From assembly GCA_022841345.1 (NCBI GenBank), contig JALHRR010000036.1, forward strand, positions 1 through 47,404: a DNA stretch of 47,404 nt. The letters are read 5' to 3'. Of the stretch, positions 19,058 through 27,668 are shown piece by piece. Source of the stretch: Saprospiraceae bacterium (GTDB taxonomy: Bacteria > Bacteroidota > Bacteroidia > Chitinophagales > Saprospiraceae). The position numbers and the translations under genes are program-made. The notes beneath the pieces are model-generated. The model made no database searches, had not been told where the DNA came from, and was given only the letters and a program-made list of their open reading frames with translations. The number at the start of each line of letters is the position of its first letter. The first letter of the stretch is position 1.

Positions 19058-19297
19058 CTAGCTCTTAGCTTCTCTTTCAAGATAAGTAATAGCGTGACCG
19101 ACTGTAAGGATATTTTCTGCTTCTTCGTCTGGAATAGAAAGATCAAACTCCTTTTCAAATTCCATTATAAGCTCTACCGTATCCAGTGAGTCAGCACCTA
19201 AATCATTGGTAAAGCTCGCTTCCAATGTAACTTCTGATTCATCTACTCCTAGTTTTTCAACTATGATTTTTTTTACCCTTTCAGCAATATTTGACAT
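19058..19297 (-). CDS. acpP: acyl carrier protein
   Basis: This 79-residue acidic helical protein carries acyl chains on a phosphopantetheine arm during fatty-acid synthesis. The attachment serine is S37 in [13 protein letters not shown] start at [17 protein letters not shown] (19297); the frame extends 17 codons upstream into the promoter region with no family resemblance. A TTTG-N20-TTACTTTG promoter-like arrangement lies 32 bp upstream and a terminator follows, so acpP is probably a strongly expressed single gene, separately tunable from fabF downstream. Confidence 0.97.
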   Translation of the reverse strand: MSNIAERVKKIIVEKLGVDESEVTLEASFTNDLGADSLDTVELIMEFEKEFDLSIPDEEAENILTVGHAITYLEREAKS

Positions 19298-19328
19298 GAT
19301 CGACAGATTTGGTTTGTAAAATTTGATG

Positions 19329-19360
19329 CAAAGTAAACGATTCAACAACTCATCTCCAAA
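19329..19360 (-). promoter_or_regulatory. candidate promoter of acpP
   Basis: On the minus strand a TTTG (19357-19360) is followed after 20 bp by TTACTTTG (19329-19336), close to the Bacteroidota TTTG / TAnnTTTG pattern. Transcription would begin about 25 nt before the acpP ATG. Confidence 0.5.
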
Positions 19361-19694
19361 GAAATCTATATATTTTTAGACCCTTGCATCTGAACTCTTG
19401 TTCAGGATACATATAATATAGACAGAATTCAACTCCGCTGATGATGATAGTGACAAAACTTGCGCCCTATATTAGTTTACATTTAAGGATATACGTCATT
19501 GTTGGCAGAGATAAACTTATTTTGAGTGATTGGTTAAAATATAGCAGGCTCATTACTTTTTTAATCTGTTGCATAAATAGATTCGTCTGATACTATATTT
19601 GCACTGCCATTAAAATACCTTACTATTTATCTCCAAACTCATTCATTGCAGACTAATTTAATACAAAGCTTATACAGATTTCATCTTAGTAACG

Positions 19695-19702
19695 TAGCTT
19701 TG
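19695..19702 (+). promoter_or_regulatory. candidate -7 element for pyk
   Basis: TAGCTTTG fits TAnnTTTG and lies 23 bp before the pyk ATG. No matching -33 element is clear. The rest of the 19361-19694 stretch between the divergent acpP and pyk genes shows nothing else recognisable. Confidence 0.4.
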
Positions 19703-19725
19703 CGAATTATTGTAAAAAATACACT

Positions 19726-21180
19726 ATGCCGAAACTAATCCAACAAGCAGTTCAACAATCCTCTCAAAACACAAAAATTGTAGCAACTGTAGGCCCTGCT
19801 TGCAGCGCGTATGACAAGCTTCTTGAGCTCGCTCATGTTGGTGTTAATATTTTCAGACTCAACTTTTCGCACGGAACTCATGAAGAGCATCTTGAGGTAA
19901 TTAATCACCTCGTGAAAATAAACGAAGAGTATGGCTTTCACGTAGGAATTCTCGCAGACCTTCAGGGACCTAAATTAAGAGTAGGCAAAATCAAGGGAGG
20001 TAGCATGGAAATCCGTCCCGGAGATGTTCTTACATTTGTAAATCAGGATTGCGAAGGAGACATGGAAAAAATTTACATGAGCTATGATAAATTTCCTACT
20101 GATGTTCAGGTGGGCGAACGCGTACTGGTAGATGATGGAAAGGTGGAGCTTGAGGTAGTTGAAACCAATAAAATGGATACCGTCAAGCTTGTTGTTCTTC
20201 ATGGTGAGGTACTTTCATCCAACAAAGGAGTCAACCTCCCCGATACTGAAGTTTCTCAGCCATCATTAACAAAAAAAGATCTGATAGACCTTGAATTCAT
20301 ACTCACTCAGCCGGTCAACTGGATTGCATTATCATTTGTCCGTCGTGCCAAGGATGTAAAAGAATTGCGTGCCAGAGTGGAAGCAAAGAATCATCAGGCT
20401 AAAATAATAGCTAAAATAGAAAAGCCAAGCGCAGTAGCCAACATTGGAAAAATCATCAAAGCCTCCAATGGAATCATGATTGCACGCGGAGATTTGGGTG
20501 TTGAAATGCCCATTGAAAAACTACCCGGTATTCAAAAAGACATCATTTTCCGTTGTATACAAAGGTCCCGACCAGTGATAGTTGCTACTCAGATGATGGA
20601 TAGTATGATCACCAATCCCAGCCCTACAAGAGCCGAGGCTACTGACGTCGCCAATGCTGTACTTGATGGCGCAGATGCACTGATGCTTAGTGGAGAAACA
20701 TCCGTAGGCAAACATCCGGCCAGAGTGGTTCAGGCAATGAATAAGATTATCAGAGAAGCAGAATTGAATTATAAAATCGGTATCAAAAGACCGGTTCCCA
20801 ATGCAAAATCAAGCACCTTCCTCTCTGATGTTATTTGCCACAATGCAGCCATGACTGCCGAACAAGTAGGAGCAAAAGCGTTATTAGGAATGACGTTATC
20901 AGGATACACTGCGTTCAAACTATCCAGTTACCGTCCTTCAGTCAAAATATTTATATTTTCTGAAAGACCTTACATGCTTTCAACCCTCAACCTGGTGTGG
21001 GGAGTGACATGCTATTACTATGATAAATTCACCACCACCGATGAAACAATAGATGATATCATTGAGATCATGAAAACTAATTTCCATCTTTCTCCTGATG
21101 ATATTGTAGTCAACACAGGCACCATGCCGCTACCCAACAAAGGAATGACAAACTATCTCAAAGTCACAGAAGTTGTGTAA
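19726..21180 (+). CDS. pyk: pyruvate kinase
   Basis: Pyruvate kinase converts phosphoenolpyruvate and ADP to pyruvate and ATP, the last step of glycolysis. The 484-residue protein shows the barrel start TKIVATVGPA, substrate-binding NIFRLNFSHG, a B-domain at about 75-170, AKIEKPSAVANI with the catalytic lysine, IARGDLGVEMP with metal-binding residues around 254-256, VATQMMDSM and SGETSVGKHP. The C-terminal domain (about 350-484) is of the usual size. It is a single gene divergent from acpP, followed by about 400 bp without a gene. Confidence 0.96.
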   Translation: MPKLIQQAVQQSSQNTKIVATVGPACSAYDKLLELAHVGVNIFRLNFSHGTHEEHLEVINHLVKINEEYGFHVGILADLQGPKLRVGKIKGGSMEIRPGDVLTFVNQDCEGDMEKIYMSYDKFPTDVQVGERVLVDDGKVELEVVETNKMDTVKLVVLHGEVLSSNKGVNLPDTEVSQPSLTKKDLIDLEFILTQPVNWIALSFVRRAKDVKELRARVEAKNHQAKIIAKIEKPSAVANIGKIIKASNGIMIARGDLGVEMPIEKLPGIQKDIIFRCIQRSRPVIVATQMMDSMITNPSPTRAEATDVANAVLDGADALMLSGETSVGKHPARVVQAMNKIIREAELNYKIGIKRPVPNAKSSTFLSDVICHNAAMTAEQVGAKALLGMTLSGYTAFKLSSYRPSVKIFIFSERPYMLSTLNLVWGVTCYYYDKFTTTDETIDDIIEIMKTNFHLSPDDIVVNTGTMPLPNKGMTNYLKVTEVV

Positions 21181-21584
21181 AATCTGATGTATTGACTTAA
21201 AATTTAATGCACTCATTTTTTTCGTAATTTTGTCGCATTACCAAGGCAGGAGAATTTCTGATTTGATCTCATTAGTTTAATGGATAAAAAATATCAGAAC
21301 TGAAAGCTAATTTTTGATCATAATGAATTGTCAAATTAAGATAACTGAGCCGGGTAAGAGAGCCCTGATTATCAATTAGTACTGAATTCTCAAAACAATT
21401 AGCCGGAGTTTTACGTCGTTAGATCAGATGTTGAAGTTTGAAGCTGCAGACTGAAAGGGGAATTAATCTGTTTTATACTTTGTTTTGTAGCTTAAAATGT
21501 GCTCACGTCAAGGAATGTAAAATTGACAATTAGAAAATTACAAATAAAAAGGTGCCTACACCTTAGCGAACAAAGAATCATTAA
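21181..21584 (+). other. intergenic region before the TPR gene
   Basis: No gene is visible in these ~400 bp. TAATTTTG at 21225-21232 fits the -7 consensus with TTTA 18 bp upstream; if used, it would give a ~345-nt untranslated leader. Just before the next ATG lies a small aggtg-cctac-acct hairpin (about 21551-21564). No known riboswitch is recognised. Confidence 0.35.
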
Positions 21585-23282
21585 ATGAAGCAATTGATCC
21601 TGGGAATTTTGATGCTTGCAGGTTTTGCAGCTATCTCTCAACCGGTCCGGATTTCGGAAGAAGAAATCAATGTTGAAAAACAATTCATAGAAGCCTATAC
21701 ATTCAGCCTCTTTGGTGAATACGACAAAGCTGAAAACTTATTCCTTGAAATTCTAAAGAATGATAAACGCAACGCTGCCGTCTACTTTGAATTAGCTAAA
21801 ATATCCCTTAAAAAAGAAGACCCTGAAAAAGCGCTTCAAAATATTGACAATGCCATTCGGTTTGAAGCTGACAATTATTATTATTTGCTTTTCAAAACAG
21901 ATTTACTCGAGCAGAACGGCCGATATCAGGAAGCTGCCCAGCTTTGCGATGAGTTAATTCGCCTTCAAAGCGAGGACACCGATATTTTCTACAGAAAAGT
22001 GGACAATCTGGTTCGCATTTCAAAATACGAAGAAGCACTCACAACTTTAAATGGTCTGGAAACAAGAGTGGGTGCATATGAAGAACTGCACCAACGCAGA
22101 TATGATTTGCTTCGAAATATGGGGAGACTGGAAGAGGCGAATGAAGAAATCTACAAATTGCACAGATTGTATCCGGACAACACAGAATACCTTTATATGC
22201 TGGCGACATACCATAAATTAAAGGGAAATAAGAAACTATCAGATAGTTTGTCCAATGAAATCCTGAAAATTGATCCATCAGATGCCCGGGCTACGCTGTC
22301 ACTGGCGCAAAACTCAACCAAAGGAGATGATGTAGCTTACTTAAAGTCACTTAAGCCGCTTTTTGCTAATACACAATCCAATTTGGATGTTAAAATCATA
22401 GAGCTCATCCCATTTGTTGAAAAAATCAATGAAAAGTATGACCCGGCCATCAGCGCTGAGCTGATTGTCTTGGCAGATATTCTGGCCAAAACACACCCTA
22501 AGGAAGCTAAAGTTTATTCACTTACAGGTGATATCAATAATCTTTCAAATAACAAGGCCGAGGCCATCAAAGCATATAAGGCTGCCATTGCATTGGACAA
22601 ATCAACCTTCAGTGTGTGGGAACAACTGATGGAACTCCAGTTTATAACCAGAGATGCAAACGGATTGTACAACACTACTGAAAATGCCCTGGATCTCTAT
22701 CCCAACAAAATTGCTGTCTGGATAATGAATGCCCGTGCCTTCTCCATGCTTGGTAAATTCAAAGAAGCCCGTTCCAGTTATGAGCAAGCTTTGGCAATGT
22801 CAGGTCAAAATATGCGATTAAGGCAGGAAATACATGCACAAATAGGTTCAACATATTTTCAGGAAGGCAATTCCACAGCGGCAGAAAAAGAATTTGATGC
22901 TGCAAGAAAAATCCAAAACCTGCCACCTGAACTGACTGTGCTACATGCTGATCATTTGATCCTGGGCAAGATAAATATTCCAAAAGCTGATACACTTATC
23001 AAGGCTGCACTCGTCAATTATCCGGGACATCCCCTGTTGCTGGCCGCAAAAGCCAGAGTGGAATTATCAAAACAGCAACTGGATAAAGCAAAAATAAGCC
23101 TGGAACAATCCCTGGATAACGGTGCAGAAAATATCTCCACTGTTCAGGAATTGTATGGCGATGTATTATTTAAACTAAATCAAACTGACACTGCTATCAT
23201 ACACTGGGAAAAGTCATTGCAACTCAACCCATATAATGAAACACTGAAAAAGAAGATTAAAGACAAACAATGGTATGAATAA
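21585..23282 (+). CDS. secreted/periplasmic TPR-repeat protein
   Basis: This 565-residue protein starts with a signal peptide (MKQLILGILMLAGFAAISQP) and then consists almost wholly of tetratricopeptide repeats. Examples are FGEYDKAENLFLEILKNDKRN near residue 40, NGRYQEAAQLCDELIRL, LGKFKEARSSYEQALAMSG and QTDTAIIHWEKSLQLNPYN at the end. TPR arrays serve as protein-binding scaffolds. The stop overlaps the next gene by eight bases, and the order TPR, DUF4292, EnvC-like is, from memory, recurrent in Bacteroidota. That suggests a role in outer-membrane or cell-wall assembly, which is inference. Confidence 0.85.
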   Translation: MKQLILGILMLAGFAAISQPVRISEEEINVEKQFIEAYTFSLFGEYDKAENLFLEILKNDKRNAAVYFELAKISLKKEDPEKALQNIDNAIRFEADNYYYLLFKTDLLEQNGRYQEAAQLCDELIRLQSEDTDIFYRKVDNLVRISKYEEALTTLNGLETRVGAYEELHQRRYDLLRNMGRLEEANEEIYKLHRLYPDNTEYLYMLATYHKLKGNKKLSDSLSNEILKIDPSDARATLSLAQNSTKGDDVAYLKSLKPLFANTQSNLDVKIIELIPFVEKINEKYDPAISAELIVLADILAKTHPKEAKVYSLTGDINNLSNNKAEAIKAYKAAIALDKSTFSVWEQLMELQFITRDANGLYNTTENALDLYPNKIAVWIMNARAFSMLGKFKEARSSYEQALAMSGQNMRLRQEIHAQIGSTYFQEGNSTAAEKEFDAARKIQNLPPELTVLHADHLILGKINIPKADTLIKAALVNYPGHPLLLAAKARVELSKQQLDKAKISLEQSLDNGAENISTVQELYGDVLFKLNQTDTAIIHWEKSLQLNPYNETLKKKIKDKQWYE

Positions 23283-24063
23283 ATTTCCCTTGTATTTGAT
23301 TTTGTGTAGCCTGATTGGTCTTTTATTTTTGTCTTCTTGCAAAACTTCCAAAATCGCAAGTAAAACTACAACAACTAAAACGACCGCAGCCCCTGTCATT
23401 ACTGATACCTTCATGAAGGAGCTGGCAGGAAGAAAGCATTCCCCAAAATTCCTGCAGGCAAGTGCACAGGTCAATGCCGATATGAACGGTGAAAATTATA
23501 ATGTCACCGCTCAGATCAAAATGCTGAAAGATGAACTCATCTGGGTCAGCGTGAAAAAATTTGGACTTGAAGTAGCCCGTGTCTTCATCACGAAGGATAG
23601 CGTCATAGCATTGAATAGACTTGAGAGAACTTATCTGGCGAATTCCATGCTCGAATTTGGAAAAAGCGTCGGATTCCCCTTAAATATTCATCTGATACAG
23701 GAATTATTGCTTGGCAATATCATCATTCAGCCCAGCGTTGAATTCTGTCAGGAAGAAAAAACCAGGGTCACAACGCTCAGAGGAAGAGATGACAATTTTC
23801 TATCTGTCATAACATTACTTCCCCCTAAATTCTTTCTGGATGAAATGGAATTGAAAGATCATCACGCAGAACGCTCATTAAATTCAAAATATATTCAGTA
23901 TCAATTAGTAAAAGATGATAAATATTTTTCATATCTTCGCACTTACGAACTGAAAAGTGAAAAAGATGATCAGCTCAATGTGGAAATTAAATTCAATCAA
24001 GTCGACTGGGACACCCCGTTTGACGCCAAAGTGGAGATTCCGGGCAGGTACCGAAAGATCTAG
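23275..24063 (+). CDS. DUF4292 lipoprotein
   Basis: A 262-residue lipoprotein: the signal ends in the lipobox LLFLSSC (Cys22), followed by a Thr/Lys-rich linker. The body has the LolA/LolB-like character of DUF4292 (SAQVNADMNGENYNVTAQIKM near 60-80, then ELIWVSVKKFGLEVARVFIT and SLRTYELKSE-like strands), a half-open beta-barrel thought to handle lipids or lipoproteins. It overlaps the upstream TPR gene by eight bases and the downstream EnvC-like gene by about 44 or more, so the three are translationally coupled. The function is unproven; family membership rests on motif recall. Confidence 0.8.
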   Translation: MNKFPLYLILCSLIGLLFLSSCKTSKIASKTTTTKTTAAPVITDTFMKELAGRKHSPKFLQASAQVNADMNGENYNVTAQIKMLKDELIWVSVKKFGLEVARVFITKDSVIALNRLERTYLANSMLEFGKSVGFPLNIHLIQELLLGNIIIQPSVEFCQEEKTRVTTLRGRDDNFLSVITLLPPKFFLDEMELKDHHAERSLNSKYIQYQLVKDDKYFSYLRTYELKSEKDDQLNVEIKFNQVDWDTPFDAKVEIPGRYRKI

Positions 24064-25432
24064 TATTGTCCTGATACTGGCGTTGTTTTTTTGCTCATTG
24101 CAACCTGCATTTGCCCAAACCCGAAAGGAACTGGAGAACAAAAGGAAGAGTATTCTCACCGAAATCAAGCAGACAAATAAATTGCTTGAAAAAACTACCA
24201 AAGAACAAAAAACTGAACTTCAGCGCTTCAATATGCTGCAATCTCAGGTTCAGAAAAGAGAAGAATTGGTCTCTACAATTCAAAATGAGATCAAATCCAT
24301 AGATCGCAGTGTAGATCTTAACAAAAAAGAAACTGAAACCTTACAGGCAGAAATAGACCGTCTGTTGGCTGAATATGCCCGAATACTTAAAAAAACCTAT
24401 AAGTTAAAGGTCTCCACTGACCCTTTACTCCTGATATTCTCTGCAAGCAGCCTGAATCAGGCATTACAAAGATGGATGTACGTGAATCAAATCAAGAAAA
24501 TGCGTGCTGCTCAGGCATTGGTCATTCAGGAAAAAACACTGTCACTTCGCGAAAAAATAAAACAATTAGAGAATTACAAAAGAGAGCAGAGTAAGCTTCT
24601 TGCTGCCGAAGTAAATCAAAAACTCAAATTATCAAAGGAGCTGGAAGAAAAGGATCAATTGCTTGTAAGCCTGAAGAAGGATGAACAAAGATTCAAAAAA
24701 ATCCTGGATGAGAAAGAAATTGCACAGCAAAAGGTCAATTCAGAAATTCAGCGTTTGATAGCCATTGAAATAGAGCGCCAGAAAAAAGAAGCTGCCGCGA
24801 AAGCCCTGGCTGAAGAGAAAGCCAGAAAAGAAAAAGCCGCCCGTGAAGCCAAAGAACGTGAAATTGCTGCGGCGAAAGCAAAAGAATCCCCGGCTGAAAA
24901 GCCTGCTGTTACAGCGAATAAAACCACCCCCACAAAACCTGCAGAGCCAAAGGTTGTATCTGAAAAAGTAGTCAATAAACCGATAGCTATTCCTGCCACA
25001 CCTGAAATCACAAAGCTGTCCAATGACTTTGCAAAAAATCGCGGAAGCTTACCATGGCCCGTGCAGAAAGGAACCATTTCAAGACGATTTGGCAGGCAGG
25101 CGCATCCTGTGCTATCTTCTATCTCCATCACTAATAATGGTATTGATATCCGCACAGAAAAAGCCTCTAATGTCAGATCTGTATTTGACGGAGTGGTTAT
25201 CGGTAAAAAACTGATTCCGGGTGCCAATTACATGGTCCTCGTCCAGCACGGAAAATATTACACAGTCTATTCCAATCTCTCTGATGTACATGTAAAAGAA
25301 GGACAAAAACTGAAAACCGGCGAAATGATCGGAACAGTTGCTTCTGATGAAGACGATCCCTACGCGGAAGTCCACTTCGAGATCTGGAATGAAAAAACTT
25401 TGCAGGATCCTTCTGCCTGGTTAAAGCGATAA
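24020..25432 (+). CDS. EnvC-like murein hydrolase activator (degenerate M23/LytM)
   Basis: Probably a periplasmic activator of cell-wall amidases at division. After a signal peptide (core IVLILALFFCSLQPAFAQ) comes a long coiled coil (about residues 45-300, rich in Glu/Lys/Gln), an Ala/Lys/Pro linker, and a C-terminal LytM/M23 domain of ~125 residues. Two of the zinc ligands are changed: NNGIDI has Asn where M23 enzymes have His, and the HxH motif reads EVH. This is the EnvC/NlpD pattern of non-catalytic activators. I chose TTG at 24020, giving a basic 15-residue n-region. ATGs at 23957 and 23978 are alternatives but overlap DUF4292 by 107 or 86 bp. No ATG exists after the DUF4292 stop. Confidence 0.85.
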   Translation: MTPKWRFRAGTERSSIVLILALFFCSLQPAFAQTRKELENKRKSILTEIKQTNKLLEKTTKEQKTELQRFNMLQSQVQKREELVSTIQNEIKSIDRSVDLNKKETETLQAEIDRLLAEYARILKKTYKLKVSTDPLLLIFSASSLNQALQRWMYVNQIKKMRAAQALVIQEKTLSLREKIKQLENYKREQSKLLAAEVNQKLKLSKELEEKDQLLVSLKKDEQRFKKILDEKEIAQQKVNSEIQRLIAIEIERQKKEAAAKALAEEKARKEKAAREAKEREIAAAKAKESPAEKPAVTANKTTPTKPAEPKVVSEKVVNKPIAIPATPEITKLSNDFAKNRGSLPWPVQKGTISRRFGRQAHPVLSSISITNNGIDIRTEKASNVRSVFDGVVIGKKLIPGANYMVLVQHGKYYTVYSNLSDVHVKEGQKLKTGEMIGTVASDEDDPYAEVHFEIWNEKTLQDPSAWLKR

Positions 25433-25465
25433 TTCAGAGATACTAATAAGCTCCGGACTAACCTC

Positions 25466-25525
25466 CGGTGACGCCCCTTGCCGGCTCCGCCTGGCAAGGG
25501 GTGACGTGTTTTGCCTACGGCAAAA
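25466..25525. repeat. REP-like double hairpin
   Basis: A long imperfect palindrome, gacgccccttgcc-ggctccgcct-ggcaaggggtgacg, is followed at once by ttttgcc-tac-ggcaaaa (25509-25525). GTGACG-type flanks recur around the other palindromes of this region. Confidence 0.7.
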
Positions 25526-25635
25526 GGTGAGGCCGAGGTTCGTTCCTCACTGCGCCCCAGGCATTCATGCCATCTACGATGTCATGAGTGACGTCCCCGA
25601 GTAAGCGACATTTTAGACCCAAATTCAGTACACAC

Positions 25636-25776
25636 CTATCATTTTGCCTCAGGCAAAATGAATAGGCATATTTTTAAACCTTCCAGTGTCTTGTTATTTT
25701 GCCTTAGGCAAAATAATGGAACATATTAAAAAGCCTTTACTCTACCAGCGTCCAGTAATTTTGCCATAGGCAAAAT
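25636..25776. repeat. three TTTTGCC...GGCAAAA palindromes
   Basis: Perfect palindromes lie at 25641-25659 (centre TCA, with outer cctat/atagg pairing), 25694-25716 (centre TTA, 23 bp) and 25758-25776 (centre ATA). All share the arms ATTTTGCC / GGCAAAAT and differ only in the three central bases and flanks. A fourth looser copy, catttttgcc/ggcaaaaatg, is at 26287-26312. Confidence 0.8.
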
Positions 25777-25787
25777 GAGCTCCAGAA

Positions 25788-25905
25788 CGCCACCCCGACT
25801 AAGCGAAGCGATATCGGGGCGTCACCTTTTTATTGCGTAGCAATGAAAAGACGTCACCCCGGCCAGGCGCAGCCGTGCCGGGTCACCCGTGAATGGCAGC
25901 GCCTA
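25788..25905. repeat. tandem GTCACC-flanked hairpins
   Basis: Three hairpins follow one another: ccccga-(ctaagcgaagcgata)-tcgggg, cttttt-(attgcgtagcaat)-gaaaag and caccccggc-(caggcgcagcc)-gtgccgggt. Each has an outer stem enclosing a short inner inverted repeat, and cgtcacc/gacgtcacc sequences sit between them. This is a REP/BIME-like organisation. Confidence 0.65.
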
Positions 25906-26098
25906 TCCCGAAACACACCAACTGCGCTAAGGCCTCACCCGCGAGTATGAACGACCTCAAGCGAACAGCAGGTAACAGCCAGAGTTTGGGTTGTGCGTGT
26001 CGTGTGTAAACCCTATCCCTGCCTTTCCCTTTTGAAGGGAAAGGAGAAAAATCCTCTCCTGGTCAGAAAAAAATCCTCGTAACAATGTATTCCTAGCT

Positions 26099-26275
26099 CC
26101 AGAGTGGGCAACTTATAAATAACCCGGGGTGCAACCACGGCCCTGAATTCTTTGCCCCAGTGTGGTCAACAAATTGATAACCCGGATGCTACCCCTTTCC
26201 TGTATTCTTTGCCCCGGAGTGGGCAACATATAAATAACCCGGGGTGTAACCCCGGGTAACAAAATACAACCAACC
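26099..26275. repeat. three ~58-bp imperfect tandem repeats
   Basis: Units begin at about 26102, 26159 and 26217. Each reads gagtgggcaac, then a variable A/T stretch, taacccgg, a C/G-rich pairable core, and ttctttgcccc; the last unit is incomplete. The core of the third, cccggggtgtaaccccggg, can form a hairpin. Confidence 0.75.
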
Positions 26276-26387
26276 TGTTTTGGCGGCATTTTTGCCCCTT
26301 CAGGCAAAAATGGTGACAAAACAACGCACCCAACCACCGTTCAGAACTCGCGAATATCTGCAAACCACAATTTTCTCCAATTGTGTG

Positions 26388-26395
26388 TATCTTTG
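26388..26395 (+). promoter_or_regulatory. candidate -7 element for hflX
   Basis: TATCTTTG matches TAnnTTTG and lies 23 bp before the hflX ATG. Immediately upstream is an inverted repeat, cacaatt-ttctcc-aattgtg (about 26367-26386). No -33 TTTG is evident. Confidence 0.4.
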
Positions 26396-26418
26396 CCCCC
26401 TGAACTATCAAGATCTAT

Positions 26419-27633
26419 ATGTCAAAAGGTTGGAATGTCGGAGAAAAGAAGCAATTTAATGATGCTAATGCCGAACCGGAAAAAGCCGTACTCATTGGGC
26501 TGATCCAAAAAGATCAGAAAGAAGAGCAGATCCTGGAATACCTGGACGAACTGGAATTCCTGGCAGAAACTGCCGGTGCTAAAACCGTCAAAAGATTTAC
26601 TCAGAAATTACCCCATCCCGATTCCAGAACCTTTGTTGGCAAAGGAAAAGTGGAGGAAATTCTGGCATATGTAGAGGATCACGATATTGATCTGGTAATT
26701 TTTGATGACGATCTTACCGGTAAGCAAACCAATATTCTGGAAGCTGCTTTTAAACGCAAAATCATTGACCGAAGCACATTGATCCTTGATATTTTTGCGG
26801 CAAGAGCACAGACCGCACAGGCTAAAACTCAGGTAGAACTGGCCCAATTACAATACCTGCTTCCACGACTCAGAGGACTCTGGACTCACTTGGAGCGTCA
26901 GCGTGGGGGTATCGGTATGCGCGGACCCGGTGAAAAAGAAATCGAGACGGATCGTCGTATCGTCAGAGACAAAATCACCCTATTGAAGAAAAAGCTTGAG
27001 AAGATTGACCTGCAAAATTCAACGCAGCGTCAGAATAGAGGTGAAATGGTCAGGATGGCGCTTGTGGGTTATACCAATGTAGGAAAATCTACACTGATGA
27101 ATCTTCTGAGCAAATCTGAAGTATTTGCCGAGAACAAGTTGTTTGCTACCCTGGATACAACCACCCGCAAGGTTGTTTGGGAGAATATGCCATTCCTATT
27201 GTCAGATACTGTAGGATTTATAAGGAAACTTCCCCATCACCTTGTAGAGAGCTTTAAATCGACCTTAGATGAGACGCGTGAAGCAGATGTCCTGCTGCAT
27301 GTAGTGGATATTGCACATCCACAGCATGAAGATCATATTAAAACTGTGCTGCAGACACTGAAGGACATCGGAGCAGGAGACAAGCCCATGCTGATGATTT
27401 TCAATAAAATTGACCTGTACAGACAGCGGAATTTCGATGCTTATGTTGACAAAGAAACTCAAATGGATATACTAAGAGAGCTAAGTGCTCATCTGAAAAA
27501 TCAGTTTGAATTTGAGAATGTATTCGTCTCCGCCACCGGAAATGAAAACATTGAGCATCTAAGAACAGTGGTCAAAAGTTATATAGCCAAATGTTATGAA
27601 GAACGCTATCCATACATCACAAAAAAATGGTAG
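26419..27633 (+). CDS. hflX: ribosome-associated GTPase HflX
   Basis: HflX binds the 50S subunit and splits or rescues stalled ribosomes, notably after stress. The 404-residue product has the N-terminal HflX domain (ETAGAKTVKRFTQKLPHP, TFVGKGKVEEI), the Gly-rich linker RGGIGMRGPGEKEIETDRR, and a GTPase domain: G1 GYTNVGKST (about 216-224), the G2 threonines in LDTTTRKV, G3 DTVGFIRKLP, G4 NKID (329-332) and G5 SATG. Length is typical. It is preceded by a TAnnTTTG box and the repeat-rich region, and followed 35 bp later by a methyltransferase gene on the same strand. Confidence 0.95.
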   Translation: MSKGWNVGEKKQFNDANAEPEKAVLIGLIQKDQKEEQILEYLDELEFLAETAGAKTVKRFTQKLPHPDSRTFVGKGKVEEILAYVEDHDIDLVIFDDDLTGKQTNILEAAFKRKIIDRSTLILDIFAARAQTAQAKTQVELAQLQYLLPRLRGLWTHLERQRGGIGMRGPGEKEIETDRRIVRDKITLLKKKLEKIDLQNSTQRQNRGEMVRMALVGYTNVGKSTLMNLLSKSEVFAENKLFATLDTTTRKVVWENMPFLLSDTVGFIRKLPHHLVESFKSTLDETREADVLLHVVDIAHPQHEDHIKTVLQTLKDIGAGDKPMLMIFNKIDLYRQRNFDAYVDKETQMDILRELSAHLKNQFEFENVFVSATGNENIEHLRTVVKSYIAKCYEERYPYITKKW

Positions 27634-27668
27634 TTGGATTTCCTTCATTGTCAATATCATTAAGATAA

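Larger units (their letters stand above)
25433..26387. other. gene-free palindrome-rich region
   Basis: About 950 bp without a credible gene, packed with inverted repeats and a short tandem array, listed separately. It also holds the hairpin cctttccctt-ttg-aagggaaagg at about 26022-26044. It lies between two genes on the same strand and may insulate or terminate transcription. Confidence 0.7.

Noticed and set aside
24748-25227. 159-residue minus-strand frame
   Set aside because: It is antisense to the Ala/Lys-rich linker of the EnvC-like gene, where compositional bias keeps other frames open.
26113-26411. Two overlapping minus-strand frames within the tandem repeats
   Set aside because: They only translate the 58-bp repeat units (repeating GQRIQ-type segments), so they are artefacts of the repeat.
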